Shown: positions 50,073 to 59,736 of the stretch, one piece after another
Layout: each line of letters begins with the position of its first letter
Position numbering within the stretch: position 1 is the first letter of the stretch
Assembly (NCBI RefSeq): GCF_018274385.1
Contig: NZ_JAAFYZ010000031.1
Location: 1-64,000 of the forward strand
Length of the DNA stretch: 64,000 nt
Direction of reading: 5' to 3'
From: Catenulispora pinistramenti
GTDB lineage: Bacteria; Actinomycetota; Actinomycetes; Streptomycetales; Catenulisporaceae
Translations under genes and position numbers: made by a program
The notes under the pieces: model-generated
The model's database searches: none
Told to the model about the DNA's origin: nothing
Seen by the model: the letters and a program-made list of their open reading frames with translations, nothing else

Positions 50073-51155
50073 TCAGTGCGCGGTCGTCGCGGACGTGGCC
50101 GGCTGGCTGGCGTGCCGCTGTCCCGGCGCCTGGAAGTAGTCCGTCACATAGACGGACGCCCCGCAGCTGGCCATGAAATTCGCGCTCTGTGCCGGCTGCG
50201 GCCCGTACACCGAATACCCCACCGAGTAGATCGTCGGCGCGGTCGCGGAGGACGACGGCGTCCCGGACGGCGACGGCTGGCCCGAGGAAGACGAAGTCGG
50301 ACCGGACGGCGACGGACCGGACGAGGTCGAGGTGGCCGTGGGGCTCTGGCTGGTGGACGCGGGGGAACTCGGCGGCGACGTCGGCGTCGGATTCGTCGGG
50401 CACGCCAGCGGAACCCAGGCGAGCTGGAACTCGTACCGGTCGCCCGGCCGCAACGTCAGCGTCTGGCCCGACGGCTCGGTCGGAAGCAGCGGCGCGGCGG
50501 CGGGATCGGCCTTGTAGATGGGCACCTTCGCGGTCGTGCCGTCGGCGCCCAGCACGGTCAAAGCCGGCATCCCGGCCAAGGTGCAGGCCGTTTTCACGGT
50601 CGTCACGAAGGTCTCGTAGGTGACGCCGCCGGTCGTCCCGTTCTGGGTGGCGACCACCGACGACATCGAAGAGTTCTGACACACCCCGGCCGACGGGGTC
50701 CCAGCCGGGGTGACCGACAGGGAAGTCGCGGAGGCCGGCGGCTTCGAGCTCCCGGGCGTCGGGGGCAGCGCCGCCGAGGTCTGGGAGGGCACCGGATCGC
50801 CGTCGCTCATGTCCTGCCCGCCGGGCGTCGGCGGACCATGCCCGGATCCGCCGCCCGGCGCGTCGTTCGTGGCCGTGGTCATCAGATTGCCGACGTTGGT
50901 ACCGCTGGCCTGCGAGCGCTGGGGGTCGAAGGAGCCGCGGGCGGCCAGCGTCGCGCCGGTGCTCACGGCGAACACCGACAGGGCCGTCGCCGCCAGCGCG
51001 GCGTGGCGCCGGCGCCGCCGGGCCGGGACCGCGCGCCGCAGATAGTCCAGCGTCCCGGGCGCCGCCTCCAGACCGGAGACCGCTTGGTGGAAACGCTCCC
51101 GCAGCGCCGCGCCGACCTCTTCGAGGCCGTCGTCATCCTCATGTGGCGCGCTCAC
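50073..51155 (-). CDS. Membrane-anchored Ser/Pro-rich protein paired with a SigE-family sigma factor
   Basis: The protein has 360 residues. A cytosolic N-terminus (about 1-50) precedes one transmembrane helix (RRHAALAATALSVFAVSTGATLAA), and the extracytoplasmic region that follows includes a DUF4232-like part with four Cys (VCQNSS, TACTLAG, PLACPTN, MASCGAS). A Ser/Thr/Pro linker of ~60 residues interrupts that domain. The GTG at 51155 has GGAGG upstream and overlaps the sigma gene stop (GTGA). It is probably a transmembrane regulator or output protein of that sigma factor. Confidence 0.8.
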   Translation of the reverse strand: MSAPHEDDDGLEEVGAALRERFHQAVSGLEAAPGTLDYLRRAVPARRRRRHAALAATALSVFAVSTGATLAARGSFDPQRSQASGTNVGNLMTTATNDAPGGGSGHGPPTPGGQDMSDGDPVPSQTSAALPPTPGSSKPPASATSLSVTPAGTPSAGVCQNSSMSSVVATQNGTTGGVTYETFVTTVKTACTLAGMPALTVLGADGTTAKVPIYKADPAAAPLLPTEPSGQTLTLRPGDRYEFQLAWVPLACPTNPTPTSPPSSPASTSQSPTATSTSSGPSPSGPTSSSSGQPSPSGTPSSSATAPTIYSVGYSVYGPQPAQSANFMASCGASVYVTDYFQAPGQRHASQPATSATTAH

Positions 51156-51715
51156 CGGAACGCCTCCATCCGTACCCGAAGGGCCTCGATCCCACGAGAC
51201 CCGTATGCCTTGACCGACCCGATCGAGATCCCGAGCAGGTCCGCGACCTGCGCCTCGGTCATGTCGGAGAAATAGCGCAGCACCAGCACCTCGCGCTGGC
51301 GCCGCTGTATGCCCCGCAGGGCGTGGATCAGGGCGTCCTTCTCCAGCAGTTCGTACGCGCCCTCCTCGGCGCTGGCCATGTCCGGCATCGGCTTGGGGGC
51401 CAGCCGCATGCCGATCAGCCGGCGGCGCAGCGTCGAGCGCGAGAGGTTCACCACGGTCTGGCGCAGGTAGGCCAGCACCTTGTCGGGGTCCCGCACGCGC
51501 GAGCGCGCGCTGTGCACACGGATAAACGCCTCCTGCACGACGTCCTCGCACGAGGCGAGGTCGTCCAGCAGGAGCGCGGCCAGCTTCAGCAGCGAGCCAT
51601 AGTGGTCTCGGTACGTCTCCGTGAGCAGGTCGACAGTGACGTCGCCGGCTTCTCGGTCAGACGACACCACTGCCCCACCCGTACGCAACGGCGACGTCAA
51701 CACTCCAGCGGTCAC
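51152..51715 (-). CDS. SigE-family ECF sigma factor
   Basis: This 187-residue protein has region 2 (LTETYRDHYGSLLKLAALLLDD, CEDVVQEAFIRVH, AYLRQTVVNLSRSTLRRR) and region 4 (ALRGIQRRQREVLVLRYFSDMTEAQVADLLGISIGSVKAYGSRGIEAL). This is the actinobacterial SigE-family type. It is translationally coupled to the membrane protein downstream. The start may be 51715 or an internal GTG; the N-terminal ~20 residues are not conserved. Confidence 0.9.
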   Translation of the reverse strand: MTAGVLTSPLRTGGAVVSSDREAGDVTVDLLTETYRDHYGSLLKLAALLLDDLASCEDVVQEAFIRVHSARSRVRDPDKVLAYLRQTVVNLSRSTLRRRLIGMRLAPKPMPDMASAEEGAYELLEKDALIHALRGIQRRQREVLVLRYFSDMTEAQVADLLGISIGSVKAYGSRGIEALRVRMEAFR

Positions 51716-51728
51716 AAAGGTTAGACAC

Positions 51729-51769
51729 GGAACACCCCCGTAGAGTTGTACCGCCTACGCGGGTGTTCC
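51729..51769. terminator. Long hairpin between asd and the sigma factor gene
   Basis: GGAACACCC (51729-51737) pairs with GGGTGTTCC (51761-51769), with a further inner pairing of GTAG and CTAC. It lies 127 bases after the asd stop on the minus strand and just upstream of the sigma gene. It could terminate lysC-asd or be a control element of the sigma gene. There is no U-tract. Confidence 0.5.
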
Positions 51770-51895
51770 AACAGGCACATGCCTCTATTCCTACCCGATA
51801 CGCCACCGGCTATCGACGGGGTTCAGTGAATTGGCGACCTGACCTGGACTCGGACCGTCTTCCAACCCTGATACAGCGGGGGCGGATCGTTGAGC

Positions 51896-52957
51896 TCAGA
51901 TCTTCCCGGTCAGCTCGGCCGCCACGACCTCGGCGATCTGCGCGGTGTTCAGCGCCGCCCCCTTGCGCAGATTGTCGCCGCAGACGAACAGCTCCAGCGA
52001 CTTCGGGTCGTCCAGCGTGCGCCGGATCCGGCCCACCCACGTCGGGTCGGTGCCGACCACGTCCGCCGGAGTCGGGAACTCCCCGGCCGCCGGGTCGTCC
52101 AGCACCACGACGCCGGGCGCGGCCCGCAGTATCTCGTGCGCCCCGGCCACCGTGACCTCGTCCTCGAAGCTGGCGTGCACGGAGACCGAGTGCGTGGTGA
52201 TCACCGGGACCCGCACACAGGTCGCCGATACCCGCAGGCCCGGCAGGCCCAGGATCTTGCGCGACTCGTTGCGGATCTTCAGCTCCTCGGAGGACCAGCC
52301 GTCCTCCTTGAGCGAACCGGCCCACGGCACCACGTTCAGCGCCAGCGGGGCCGGGAACGGACCGAGGTCGCCGACCACACCGCGCAGGTCGCCGGGGTGC
52401 GTGCCGAGGTTGGTGCCGGCCACCTTCTCCATCTGCGAGCGCAGCGTGTCGATGCCGGGCTGGCCGGCGCCGGAGGCCGCCTGGTAGGAGGCGGCCACCA
52501 CCGAGGCCAGGCCGTAGCGCTGGTGCAGGGCGCCGAGGACCACGATCATCGACAGGGTCGTGCAGTTCGGGTTGGCGATGATGCCCTTGGGCCGGTTGCG
52601 CGCCGCCGAGGCGTTCACCTCCGGCACCACCAGCGGCACGTCCGGATCCATCCGGAACGCGCCGGAGTTGTCCACGGCGACCGCGCCCTTGGCGGCCGCG
52701 ATCGGCGCCCACTGCGCCGACACCTCGTCGGGCACGTCGAACATCGCCACGTCGATGCCCTCGAAGGCCTCCTCGGACAGCGCCACGACCTCCAACTGCT
52801 CGCCTCGACAGGCGAGCTTGCGGCCGGCGCTGCGCGGCGAGGCGATCAAACGGATCTCGCCCCAGACGTCTTCGCGGGTGGACAGCAGATCGAGCATCAC
52901 GGTGCCGACCGCTCCGGTCGCTCCCACGACCGCCAGGGTGGGCTTCTTTACAGTCAT
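51896..52957 (-). CDS. asd: Aspartate-semialdehyde dehydrogenase
   Basis: This 353-residue enzyme has the NADP-binding [16 protein letters not shown], the catalytic Cys in [10 protein letters not shown] (~130), the substrate Arg/Glu region [14 protein letters not shown] and the catalytic His in RVPVITTHS. It reduces aspartyl phosphate to the semialdehyde for lysine, threonine, methionine and diaminopimelate. GGAGG lies 9 bases before the ATG. It overlaps the lysC stop (ATGA), the usual actinobacterial pair. Confidence 0.96.
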   Translation of the reverse strand: MTVKKPTLAVVGATGAVGTVMLDLLSTREDVWGEIRLIASPRSAGRKLACRGEQLEVVALSEEAFEGIDVAMFDVPDEVSAQWAPIAAAKGAVAVDNSGAFRMDPDVPLVVPEVNASAARNRPKGIIANPNCTTLSMIVVLGALHQRYGLASVVAASYQAASGAGQPGIDTLRSQMEKVAGTNLGTHPGDLRGVVGDLGPFPAPLALNVVPWAGSLKEDGWSSEELKIRNESRKILGLPGLRVSATCVRVPVITTHSVSVHASFEDEVTVAGAHEILRAAPGVVVLDDPAAGEFPTPADVVGTDPTWVGRIRRTLDDPKSLELFVCGDNLRKGAALNTAQIAEVVAAELTGKI

Positions 52958-54231
52958 CGGCCGGTGCCTCCGTAAACCACGGCTTCTCCACCCTCGGCAT
53001 CCAGGCCGAAGGCGGTGTGCAGCGCGGCGACGGCGTCCTTGACGACGTCGGCGCGGCAGACCACGGAGATACGGATCTCCGAGGTCGAGATCATCTCGGC
53101 GTTCACGCCGACATTGGACAGGGCCTCGAAGAACACCGCGGTCACCCCGGGGTGCGACTTCATGCCCGCGCCGACCAGCGACACCTTGGCGATCTGGTCG
53201 TCGAACAGCAGCGCCTCGAAGGCGATCATGGGCTGGACCTTCTGCAGCGCGGTGATGGCCCTGCGGCCGTCGCCCACCGGCAGAGTGAAGGAGATGTCGG
53301 TACGGCCGGTCGCCGCGGCCGAGATGTTCTGCACCACCATGTCGATGTTCAGCTCGGCGTCGGCGATGGTGCGGAAGATCTGGGCGGCCACACCCGGCTT
53401 GTCGGGCACCCCGACCACCGTGACTTTCGCCTCGCTGGTGTCGTGTGCGACGCCGGCGATGATGGCTTGCTCCACGGTCTCTCCTTCTACTTTCTCTTCT
53501 TTTGCCCGGACCCAGGTGCCCTCGTGCTGCGAGAACGAGGACCGGACGTGGATCGGGACGTGGAACCGGCGCGCGTACTCCACGCTGCGCAGGTGCAGGA
53601 TCTTCGCGCCGGACGCGGCGAGCTCCAGCATCTCCTCGTAGGCGACCCGGTTCAGCTTGCGGGCTTTGGGCACCAGGCGCGGATCGGCGGAGAACACCCC
53701 GTCCACGTCGGTGTAGATCTCGCACACGTCGGCGCCCAGCGCGGCGGCCAGCGCCACCGCGGTGGTGTCCGAACCGCCGCGGCCCAGCGTGGTGATGTCC
53801 TTGGTGGTCTCCGAGACGCCCTGGAAGCCGGCCACGATGGTGATCGCGCCCTCGTCCAGCGCGGCCCGCAGCCGGCCCGGGGTCACCGAGGTGATCCGGG
53901 CCTTGTTGAACGACTGGTCGGTGATCACGCCGGCCTGCGAGCCGGTGAAGCTGCGGGCGTCCCCGCCCATGGAGTTGATGGCCATCGCGACCAGCGACAT
54001 CGAGATGCGCTCGCCGGCGGTGAGCAGCATGTCGTACTCGCGGCCCTCCAGGATCGGCGAGACCTGCCTGGCCAGGTCGATCAGTTCGTCGGTGGTGTCC
54101 CCCATCGCGGACACCACCACACACACCTCATGCCCGGCCCGGCGCGTCTCCATGATGCGTTTGGCGACACGCTTGATGCTCTCGGCGTCGGCAACGGAGC
54201 TGCCCCCGTACTTCTGGACGATGAGGCCCAC
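52954..54231 (-). CDS. lysC: Aspartate kinase
   Basis: This 425-residue protein has the kinase motif [37 protein letters not shown] and two C-terminal ACT domains (about 260-420, [17 protein letters not shown] and [14 protein letters not shown]) for feedback by lysine/threonine. It phosphorylates aspartate. The GTG at 54231 has GAGGGAG upstream. As in relatives, a regulatory beta subunit could be made from an internal start; none is proven here. Confidence 0.96.
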   Translation of the reverse strand: MGLIVQKYGGSSVADAESIKRVAKRIMETRRAGHEVCVVVSAMGDTTDELIDLARQVSPILEGREYDMLLTAGERISMSLVAMAINSMGGDARSFTGSQAGVITDQSFNKARITSVTPGRLRAALDEGAITIVAGFQGVSETTKDITTLGRGGSDTTAVALAAALGADVCEIYTDVDGVFSADPRLVPKARKLNRVAYEEMLELAASGAKILHLRSVEYARRFHVPIHVRSSFSQHEGTWVRAKEEKVEGETVEQAIIAGVAHDTSEAKVTVVGVPDKPGVAAQIFRTIADAELNIDMVVQNISAAATGRTDISFTLPVGDGRRAITALQKVQPMIAFEALLFDDQIAKVSLVGAGMKSHPGVTAVFFEALSNVGVNAEMISTSEIRISVVCRADVVKDAVAALHTAFGLDAEGGEAVVYGGTGR

Positions 54232-54412
54232 GCGGTGTCTCCCTCGGGTGAGGCGGTGTGCGGTAGAAAGGGCCGCCCGCAGACGGCCCGCCGTCATCGA
54301 GTCTAATCGGGGCCGCTGAGACGACCCTGAGCTTTCACCATGTGGGACCGGCCGCCGCCGCAGGTCAAGCGGCCGGTCGCGGATTGCTCTGGAGTGGCTG
54401 GGACCTGCGGGG

Positions 54413-54949
54413 TCAGCCGGTGGTCGCGCCGAGCCGGGACCGGGCCACCACCGACAGCAGCGCCCGCTGCACCGCCGAGGCCGCCGGGCCCCAGCTGGAC
54501 AGGTAGGAGAACTGCCACCACCACAGGGCCTCGGTGACCCGCTCGGCCTTGTAGTGGGCCAGGCCGTGCGCCAGGTCGGCGCAGACCAGGGCCAGGTCGT
54601 CGGAGATACGCCGGGTCTCGATCTCGGACTTCGGGGCCAGCGGGTCGAACACCTCCTTGTAGGTGTTCACCGGCTTGAGTAAAGCGTTCAGCTTCTCGCG
54701 CAGCTCGTCCAGATCCGGGTCCGGGCCGGCGTCGGTCTCGAAGCGCTCGTCGGGCACCACGTCCCGGATGGCGCCCAGGCGCCCGCCGGCCAGCAGCAGC
54801 TGCGAGGTCTCCAGCAGCAGGATCGGCACGCTGCTCTCCGGGGCGTCGCCCCGGGCCACCGCGCGCACCGACAGCAGGAAGGAGGTGACCTGGTCGTGGA
54901 TCTCGATCGCGAAGTCCGACAGATCATCGGAGGTCATCGGTTCAGACAT
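54413..54949 (-). CDS. DUF5063 protein
   Basis: This 178-residue acidic helical protein ([62 protein letters not shown]) is found next to recR in many actinobacteria. The function is unknown. Its start lies inside the recR stop region (8-base overlap) with GGGGAGAAGG upstream, so the two are co-translated. The 181 bases between its end and lysC show no other feature. Confidence 0.85.
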   Translation of the reverse strand: MSEPMTSDDLSDFAIEIHDQVTSFLLSVRAVARGDAPESSVPILLLETSQLLLAGGRLGAIRDVVPDERFETDAGPDPDLDELREKLNALLKPVNTYKEVFDPLAPKSEIETRRISDDLALVCADLAHGLAHYKAERVTEALWWWQFSYLSSWGPAASAVQRALLSVVARSRLGATTG

Positions 54950-55541
54950 CGAGCTGCCTTCTCCCCTCGAACGCCCGGCCGAGGGTGACCTCGTCGGCGT
55001 ATTCCAGATCCCCGCCCACCGGCAGGCCCGATGCCAACCGGGTCACCCGCAGCCCCATCGGCTTGATCAGCCGTGCCAGATAGGTGGCGGTGGCCTCCCC
55101 CTCCAGGTTCGGGTCGGTGGCCAGGATCACCTCGGTGATCGCGCCGTCGGCCAGCCGCTTGAGCAGTTCCTTGACCCGCAGGTCGTCCGGGCCCACCCCG
55201 TCGATCGGCGAGATGGCCCCGCCCAGCACGTGGTAGCGGCCCCGGAACTCCCGGGTCTTCTCCACGGCGACGACGTCCTTGGACTCCTCCACCACGCACA
55301 GGCTGGCCGACTCGCGCCGCGGGTCCCGGCAGATCTTGCACTCCTGCTGCTCGGCGACGTTGAAGCAGATCGCGCAGAACCGCACCTGCTCCTTGGCCCG
55401 GATCAGCACCTCGGCCAGCCTGCGTACCTCGGCCGGGTCGGCCTGCAGCAGGTGGAAGGCGATGCGCTGGGCCGATTTGGGCCCGATGTTGGGCAGATGG
55501 CCGAGCTCGTCGATCAGGTCCTGGACCACACCCTCGTACAT
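54942..55541 (-). CDS. recR: Recombination protein RecR
   Basis: This 199-residue protein has the order HhH ([21 protein letters not shown]), the four-Cys zinc finger ([18 protein letters not shown]), Toprim ([16 protein letters not shown]...) and a Walker-B-like C-terminus. It acts with RecO/RecF in loading RecA at gaps. The order ybaB-recR downstream of dnaX is conserved in bacteria. Confidence 0.97.
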   Translation of the reverse strand: MYEGVVQDLIDELGHLPNIGPKSAQRIAFHLLQADPAEVRRLAEVLIRAKEQVRFCAICFNVAEQQECKICRDPRRESASLCVVEESKDVVAVEKTREFRGRYHVLGGAISPIDGVGPDDLRVKELLKRLADGAITEVILATDPNLEGEATATYLARLIKPMGLRVTRLASGLPVGGDLEYADEVTLGRAFEGRRQLDV

Positions 55542-55562
55542 GGCAGAATCCCCTGGTCCGGC

Positions 55563-55943
55563 TCAGCCGAACAGGTTGCCGAGGTTGCCCAGGTCGGGCA
55601 TCCCGCCACCGGCCAGCGGGCCCATCTTCTCCGAGGCCAGCTTGTCCGAGGCCGCGCGGGCGTCCCGCACCGCGGCGATCACCAGATCGGCCAGGGTCTC
55701 GGTGTCCTCCGGATCGGCGGCCTCGGGCTTGATCTCCAGCCCGACCAGGTCCCCGGTGCCGGTCACCTTCGCGGTCACCAGCCCGCCGCCGGCGCTGCCG
55801 GAGACGATGGTGTTCTCCAACTCCTGTTGCGCCTGGACCATCTGCTGCTGCATCTGCATGGCCTGGCCGAGCATGCCCTGCAGGTCCATGCCGCCGAAGT
55901 CAGGCAGCCCGCCGCCAGGCCCGGTCGCATCGGGGAAAGCCAC
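55563..55943 (-). CDS. YbaB/EbfC nucleoid-associated protein
   Basis: This 126-residue protein has a Met/Gln-rich coiled N-terminal helix (LQGMLGQAMQMQQQMVQAQQEL) and the YbaB core (VTAKVTGTGDLVGLEIKPEA; LADLVIAAVRDA). It is a dimeric DNA-binding protein. The GTG at 55943 has AGGAG about 9 bases upstream; the frame opens at 56027. The 285-base gap to dnaX contains no recognisable feature beyond a weak CGGCGGT/ACCGCCG hairpin (56177-56204). Confidence 0.93.
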   Translation of the reverse strand: MAFPDATGPGGGLPDFGGMDLQGMLGQAMQMQQQMVQAQQELENTIVSGSAGGGLVTAKVTGTGDLVGLEIKPEAADPEDTETLADLVIAAVRDARAASDKLASEKMGPLAGGGMPDLGNLGNLFG

Positions 55944-56228
55944 TGTGCGTGCTCCTGTTCGTGCATGTTCGCCGCCGCTGTGTGAAGTCGTACTCGACCA
56001 TACGCGCTCCGGGACCAAGGCGGCCAATACCGCGTGTCCCGGTCGAGAACGGCCGCCGACCGGCCCGGGTGACGTGCGACGCCCGGCCGGTTACCGCAGG
56101 AGAACGGTCGGCGGGCGGCGGTGGTTCCGGGCCTCCGGTCAAGGGTGCGGATGACTCTCAGTGACCAGTGCCGGAACGGCGGTCGGCGAAGATCCGAACC
56201 GCCGGTCCCGCACGCCGCACTTGGCCGA

Positions 56229-58772
56229 TCACTGCTCGCCGTCCAACCGCTGCGCGCCGAGTTCGCGGATCACGAGTTCGTGGGCTGTCGCGTTGTCCTC
56301 GGCGAGGACTTCGTCGTATTCGGAGACGACGTCGTCCTCGGGGCGGACGGTCGGCGTGGGCGGCGGCGCGGGGGCCGACGGAGCGGGCGCCGGGGCCGGA
56401 GCCGATTGCCGGGGCTGAGCCTGCGGCGGCTGCTGCGGCGGCGCCGCTTGTTGCGGCGGCGGGGTCGGGGCCTGAGTCGCACGCGGCGGCTCAGGCCGCT
56501 GCTGCGACTGGTTCGGCTGTTGCGATTGCGATTGCTGCGGCGGAGGCGGAGGCGTCGACTGGGCCGGGGCCGGGGCCTGCGGGGGCTGATACGCACCCGG
56601 TGGCGGCGGCATCTGCGCCGGGGGCGGCGTCATCGAGACCCCGGACGACACCTGCGTCCCAGGGGTCTGCGACGGATCGACGATCGCGTCGACCTGCCAC
56701 TTGAACCCGAACAGGTCCTGCACCGCCTGCCGCAGCGTGTCGGAGGTCTTCCGCCCCACGAAGCGGTCCCGCGCGCCGGCGTTCACGAACGCGACCTGCA
56801 ACCGGTCGCCGTCCAGGCCGAGCACCTGCGCGTTCTGGCTGAGCAGCATCCAGCTCACCCGGCCGTCGCGCCGCTTGACCTCCTCGAGGAGGTCCGGCCA
56901 CATGCGCCGGATGTCGACGCCGCCCGAAGCCGGGGACGGCGGGGGTTGCGAGGGCTGCGAGGGCTGATTCATCGGCGCGGCATCATCCGACGCCCACGCG
57001 GGCGGCTCGGGGGGAGCGCTCGATGTGGGCTCGGCGGCCCAGGAGGGGGCGCTTTCGGGAGCGGCTGATGCCGGGGCGAAATCGCTCGGCGGTCGCTGGT
57101 TGTGGTTGGTGTCGGGCGCGGCGGAGCCAGGTGTGTCGCCCGTTGCAGCTTGCGGCTCCGGGGCCGACGTGCCGCTACCAGGGCCTTGAGCCCAAGGCGG
57201 CGTGCCCAGCGCGCCGCCACCGGACTGCTGACCACCGGCATCGCCGCTCGGTGCATCGGCGCCCTGTTCCCAAGGCGGTGTCCCAAGCCCGGTCGACGGC
57301 TGATCACCAGCGCTGCTCGGCCCGCCGGCATTCAGCCCGCCGGCAGCTTGCTGCTGACCACCAGCGCCACCCGGCCCGCCGCCACCCTGCTCCCAGGGCG
57401 GCGTCCCGAGCCCCGCCGACTGCTGTCCCTCAGCACCCCGCGCGCCTCCGCCAGCCTCCGGCATCCCACCGGAGGCCTCCTGCTGACCCGCCTGACCCGC
57501 CTGACCCGCGCCACCCGGCCGCCGCACCGGCGGCTCGTCGTACTCGTCCGCGACCACCCGCGGCCCGCCGCCCATCGGTGCCATCGGCGCCGGTGCGGCG
57601 GCGCCCAGCACCACGCCGCGGCGCTCCAGCCGGTCCACACGGGCGACTAAGCCCTGTTCGGCGTCGTCGGCGCCGGGCAGCAACACGCGGGCGCAGACCA
57701 GTTCCAGCAGCAGGCGGGGAGCAGTGGCGCCACGCATCTCGGTCAGGCCGGTGTTGACCAGGTCGGCCGCGCGGGACAGCTCGGCGGCACCGAACGTCCG
57801 TGCCTGGGCCGCCATCCGCTCGAACTGGTCGTCGGGGACGTCGATCAGCGCCCGGGCCGCGCCGGGATCGGTGACCGCGTTCAGGACCACCAGGTCCCGG
57901 AAGCGTTCCAGCAGGTCGGTCAGGAAGCGGCGGGGGTCGTGGCCGCTCTCGACCACCTGGTCGACCAGGCCGAACACGGCCGCGCCGTCGTGCCCGGCGA
58001 AGGCCTCGATCAGCCGGTCCAGCAGCGCGGCGTCGGTGTAGCCGAGCAGGCCGGTGGCCATCGCGTAGCTGACGCCGTTCTCGTCAGCACCGGCCAGCAG
58101 CTGGTCCAGCACCGACATCGCGTCGCGCGCCGAGCCGGCACCGGCCCGCACCACCAGCGGCAGCACCTCCGGCTCCACCTTGATGCCCTCGCGCGCGGTG
58201 ATGTCGGTCAGGTGCTCGCGCAGCACGCCCGGCGGGATCAGCCGGAACGGATAGTGGTGGGTGCGCGACCGGATGGTCCCGATCACCTTCTCCGGCTCGG
58301 TGGTGGCGAAGATGAACTTCAGGTGCGGCGGCGGCTCCTCCACCACCTTCAGCAGCGCGTTGAAGCCCGCCGAGGTCACCATGTGCGCCTCGTCGATGAT
58401 GTAGATCTTGAACCGGGACGCGGCCGGCGCGAAGAAGGCCCGCTCCCGCAGATCGCGGGCGTCGTCCACGCCGCCGTGCGAGGCCGCGTCGATCTCGATC
58501 ACGTCGATCGACCCGGGCCCGCCGTTGGCCAGCTCCACACACGACCGGCAGACCCCGCAGGGCGTCGGCGTGGGCCCCTGTTCACAGTTCAGGCAGCGCG
58601 CCAGGATCCGCGCGCTGGTGGTCTTGCCACACCCCCGCGGTCCGCTGAACAGGTAGGCATGGTTGACCCGGCCGTTCCGGAGGGCCTGCTGCAAGGGCAG
58701 GGTCACGTGCTCCTGGCCGACGACCTCCTCAAAGGTCTCGGGCCGATAGCGGCGATAGAGCGCGAGGGACAC
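56229..58772 (-). CDS. dnaX: DNA polymerase III gamma/tau subunit
   Basis: This 847-residue clamp-loader ATPase has Walker A GPRGCGKT (44-51), a zinc finger (CLNCEQG...CGVCRSC), YIIDEAHMV and the sensor region SGFNALLK-type. A Gly/Gln/Pro-rich linker (about 390-600) follows, with three LGTPPW(E/A)QG units, then a tau C-terminal domain and a P/Q-rich tail. The GTG at 58772 is used: the frame continues to 58841, but that part lies inside the SRP RNA gene. Confidence 0.95.
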   Translation of the reverse strand: MSLALYRRYRPETFEEVVGQEHVTLPLQQALRNGRVNHAYLFSGPRGCGKTTSARILARCLNCEQGPTPTPCGVCRSCVELANGGPGSIDVIEIDAASHGGVDDARDLRERAFFAPAASRFKIYIIDEAHMVTSAGFNALLKVVEEPPPHLKFIFATTEPEKVIGTIRSRTHHYPFRLIPPGVLREHLTDITAREGIKVEPEVLPLVVRAGAGSARDAMSVLDQLLAGADENGVSYAMATGLLGYTDAALLDRLIEAFAGHDGAAVFGLVDQVVESGHDPRRFLTDLLERFRDLVVLNAVTDPGAARALIDVPDDQFERMAAQARTFGAAELSRAADLVNTGLTEMRGATAPRLLLELVCARVLLPGADDAEQGLVARVDRLERRGVVLGAAAPAPMAPMGGGPRVVADEYDEPPVRRPGGAGQAGQAGQQEASGGMPEAGGGARGAEGQQSAGLGTPPWEQGGGGPGGAGGQQQAAGGLNAGGPSSAGDQPSTGLGTPPWEQGADAPSGDAGGQQSGGGALGTPPWAQGPGSGTSAPEPQAATGDTPGSAAPDTNHNQRPPSDFAPASAAPESAPSWAAEPTSSAPPEPPAWASDDAAPMNQPSQPSQPPPSPASGGVDIRRMWPDLLEEVKRRDGRVSWMLLSQNAQVLGLDGDRLQVAFVNAGARDRFVGRKTSDTLRQAVQDLFGFKWQVDAIVDPSQTPGTQVSSGVSMTPPPAQMPPPPGAYQPPQAPAPAQSTPPPPPQQSQSQQPNQSQQRPEPPRATQAPTPPPQQAAPPQQPPQAQPRQSAPAPAPAPSAPAPPPTPTVRPEDDVVSEYDEVLAEDNATAHELVIRELGAQRLDGEQ

Positions 58773-58812
58773 GTAGCAAAGGTAGCGGCTGACACCGACA
58801 ACAGGACAAAAA

Positions 58813-58903
58813 AGAACTCCCATGCACCCGCCAGAGCACACCGACCCTTGCTGCCGTCAAGCCCTGGGGGAGTTAAGTGTGGTGACGCCGCATGGGAGTC
58901 CGG
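58813..58903 (-). ncRNA. ffs: Signal recognition particle RNA (small bacterial type)
   Basis: On the minus strand the ends pair (ACTCCCATGC, 58899-58890, with GCATGGGAGT, 58825-58816), and the apical part carries the conserved CCCCCAGGGC...GGCAGCAAGGG symmetric-loop sequence bound by Ffh. A TATATA -10 box (58916-58911) lies about 10 bases before the 5' end, and a T-rich run (TTCTTTTTTG) follows the 3' end. It sits directly upstream of dnaX, as in other actinobacteria. Confidence 0.88.
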
Positions 58904-58957
58904 GGGTAAGTATATAGGAGTGCGGACCCACCCCGGGAGTCGGGTATGCTTTCCGGC

Positions 58958-59042
58958 GGAGGATTCGCCTAGTGGCCTAGGGCGCACGCTTGGAAAGCGT
59001 GTTGGGGGCAACCCCTCGCGAGTTCGAATCTCGCATTCTCCG
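58958..59042 (+). tRNA. tRNA-Ser (anticodon GGA)
   Basis: The 85-base cloverleaf has acceptor GGAGGAT/ATTCTCC with discriminator G, the D-arm CGCCTAGTGGCCTAGGGCG, and anticodon stem CACGC/GCGTG with loop TTGGAAA (anticodon GGA). A long variable arm (TTGGGGGCAACCCCT) and the T-arm GCGAGTTCGAATCTCGC complete it. No CCA is encoded. It is divergent from the SRP RNA, about 40 bases from its promoter. Confidence 0.95.
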
Positions 59043-59064
59043 CACCCGCCCAGCTGGGCGTATG

Positions 59065-59091
59065 AAGGCCCGGACCAACGGTCCGGGCCTT
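59065..59091 (+). terminator. Terminator hairpin after tRNA-Ser
   Basis: A perfect 12-bp stem (AAGGCCCGGACC / GGTCCGGGCCTT) with a 3-base loop lies 23 bases after the tRNA and is followed by a moderately T-rich run (cggtgtttctcctctt). Confidence 0.8.
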
Positions 59092-59129
59092 CGGTGTTTC
59101 TCCTCTTGCCCCGAGCCGAGGAAACGGCC

Positions 59130-59669
59130 ATGTCGGAACCGGTGTCACCGTTCGCCGAGTACCTCCCGTCGCCGGTCAGCCGGGCGGCGGCGGTGGTCCC
59201 GGCGCTGGCCGAGGCGGTCGGGGACGACCTCGGGGCGCTGGCCGAGGTGCAGGTCGAAGCGCGGGGCGGGGTGGTCTCGGACTGGACCGGGCGGATCGGG
59301 CGGACGCTGGGCGACAAGCGGAGCATGGTGGTCGTCGCGCGGGTCGGGGCGGAGGTCGCCGGGTACGCGAATGTGATTCATCTCGCAGTGCACGCCGGCG
59401 ACGGCGCGCCCGAGGGCCACTATTTGATGGGCGTGTCGGTGGTTCCGCGGTGGCGGCGGCGCGGGATCGGGGACGCGTTGACCCGGTGGCGGATGGCCTG
59501 GGTCTGGGAGCGGGAGCCCGATGTCTGGTGCTTCATCTCAGCGGCCAATCCCGCGTCCATCGACCTGCACCTGGGCCTCGGGTTCGTCGAAGTGCGACGC
59601 GCGCCGGTCCTGCAAGGGGTGCCCTTCGACTGCGGCGAAGGGGTACTGCTGCGGGCCCGCCGACCCTGA
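59130..59669 (+). CDS. GNAT-family N-acetyltransferase
   Basis: This 179-residue protein has a GNAT core with the acetyl-CoA loop LMGVSVVPRWRRRGIGDAL (about 100-118), the beta-bulge CFISAANPASIDLHLGLGFVEV and an N-terminal ~50-residue extension. The substrate is unknown. GAGGAAA lies before the ATG. Confidence 0.88.
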   Translation: MSEPVSPFAEYLPSPVSRAAAVVPALAEAVGDDLGALAEVQVEARGGVVSDWTGRIGRTLGDKRSMVVVARVGAEVAGYANVIHLAVHAGDGAPEGHYLMGVSVVPRWRRRGIGDALTRWRMAWVWEREPDVWCFISAANPASIDLHLGLGFVEVRRAPVLQGVPFDCGEGVLLRARRP

Positions 59670-59736
59670 GCGCATCTCACACTTTCGAGTGACGGGCCCC
59701 GCACAGCAGTCCCCATTCGGCATCCAGCCCCGCCCC

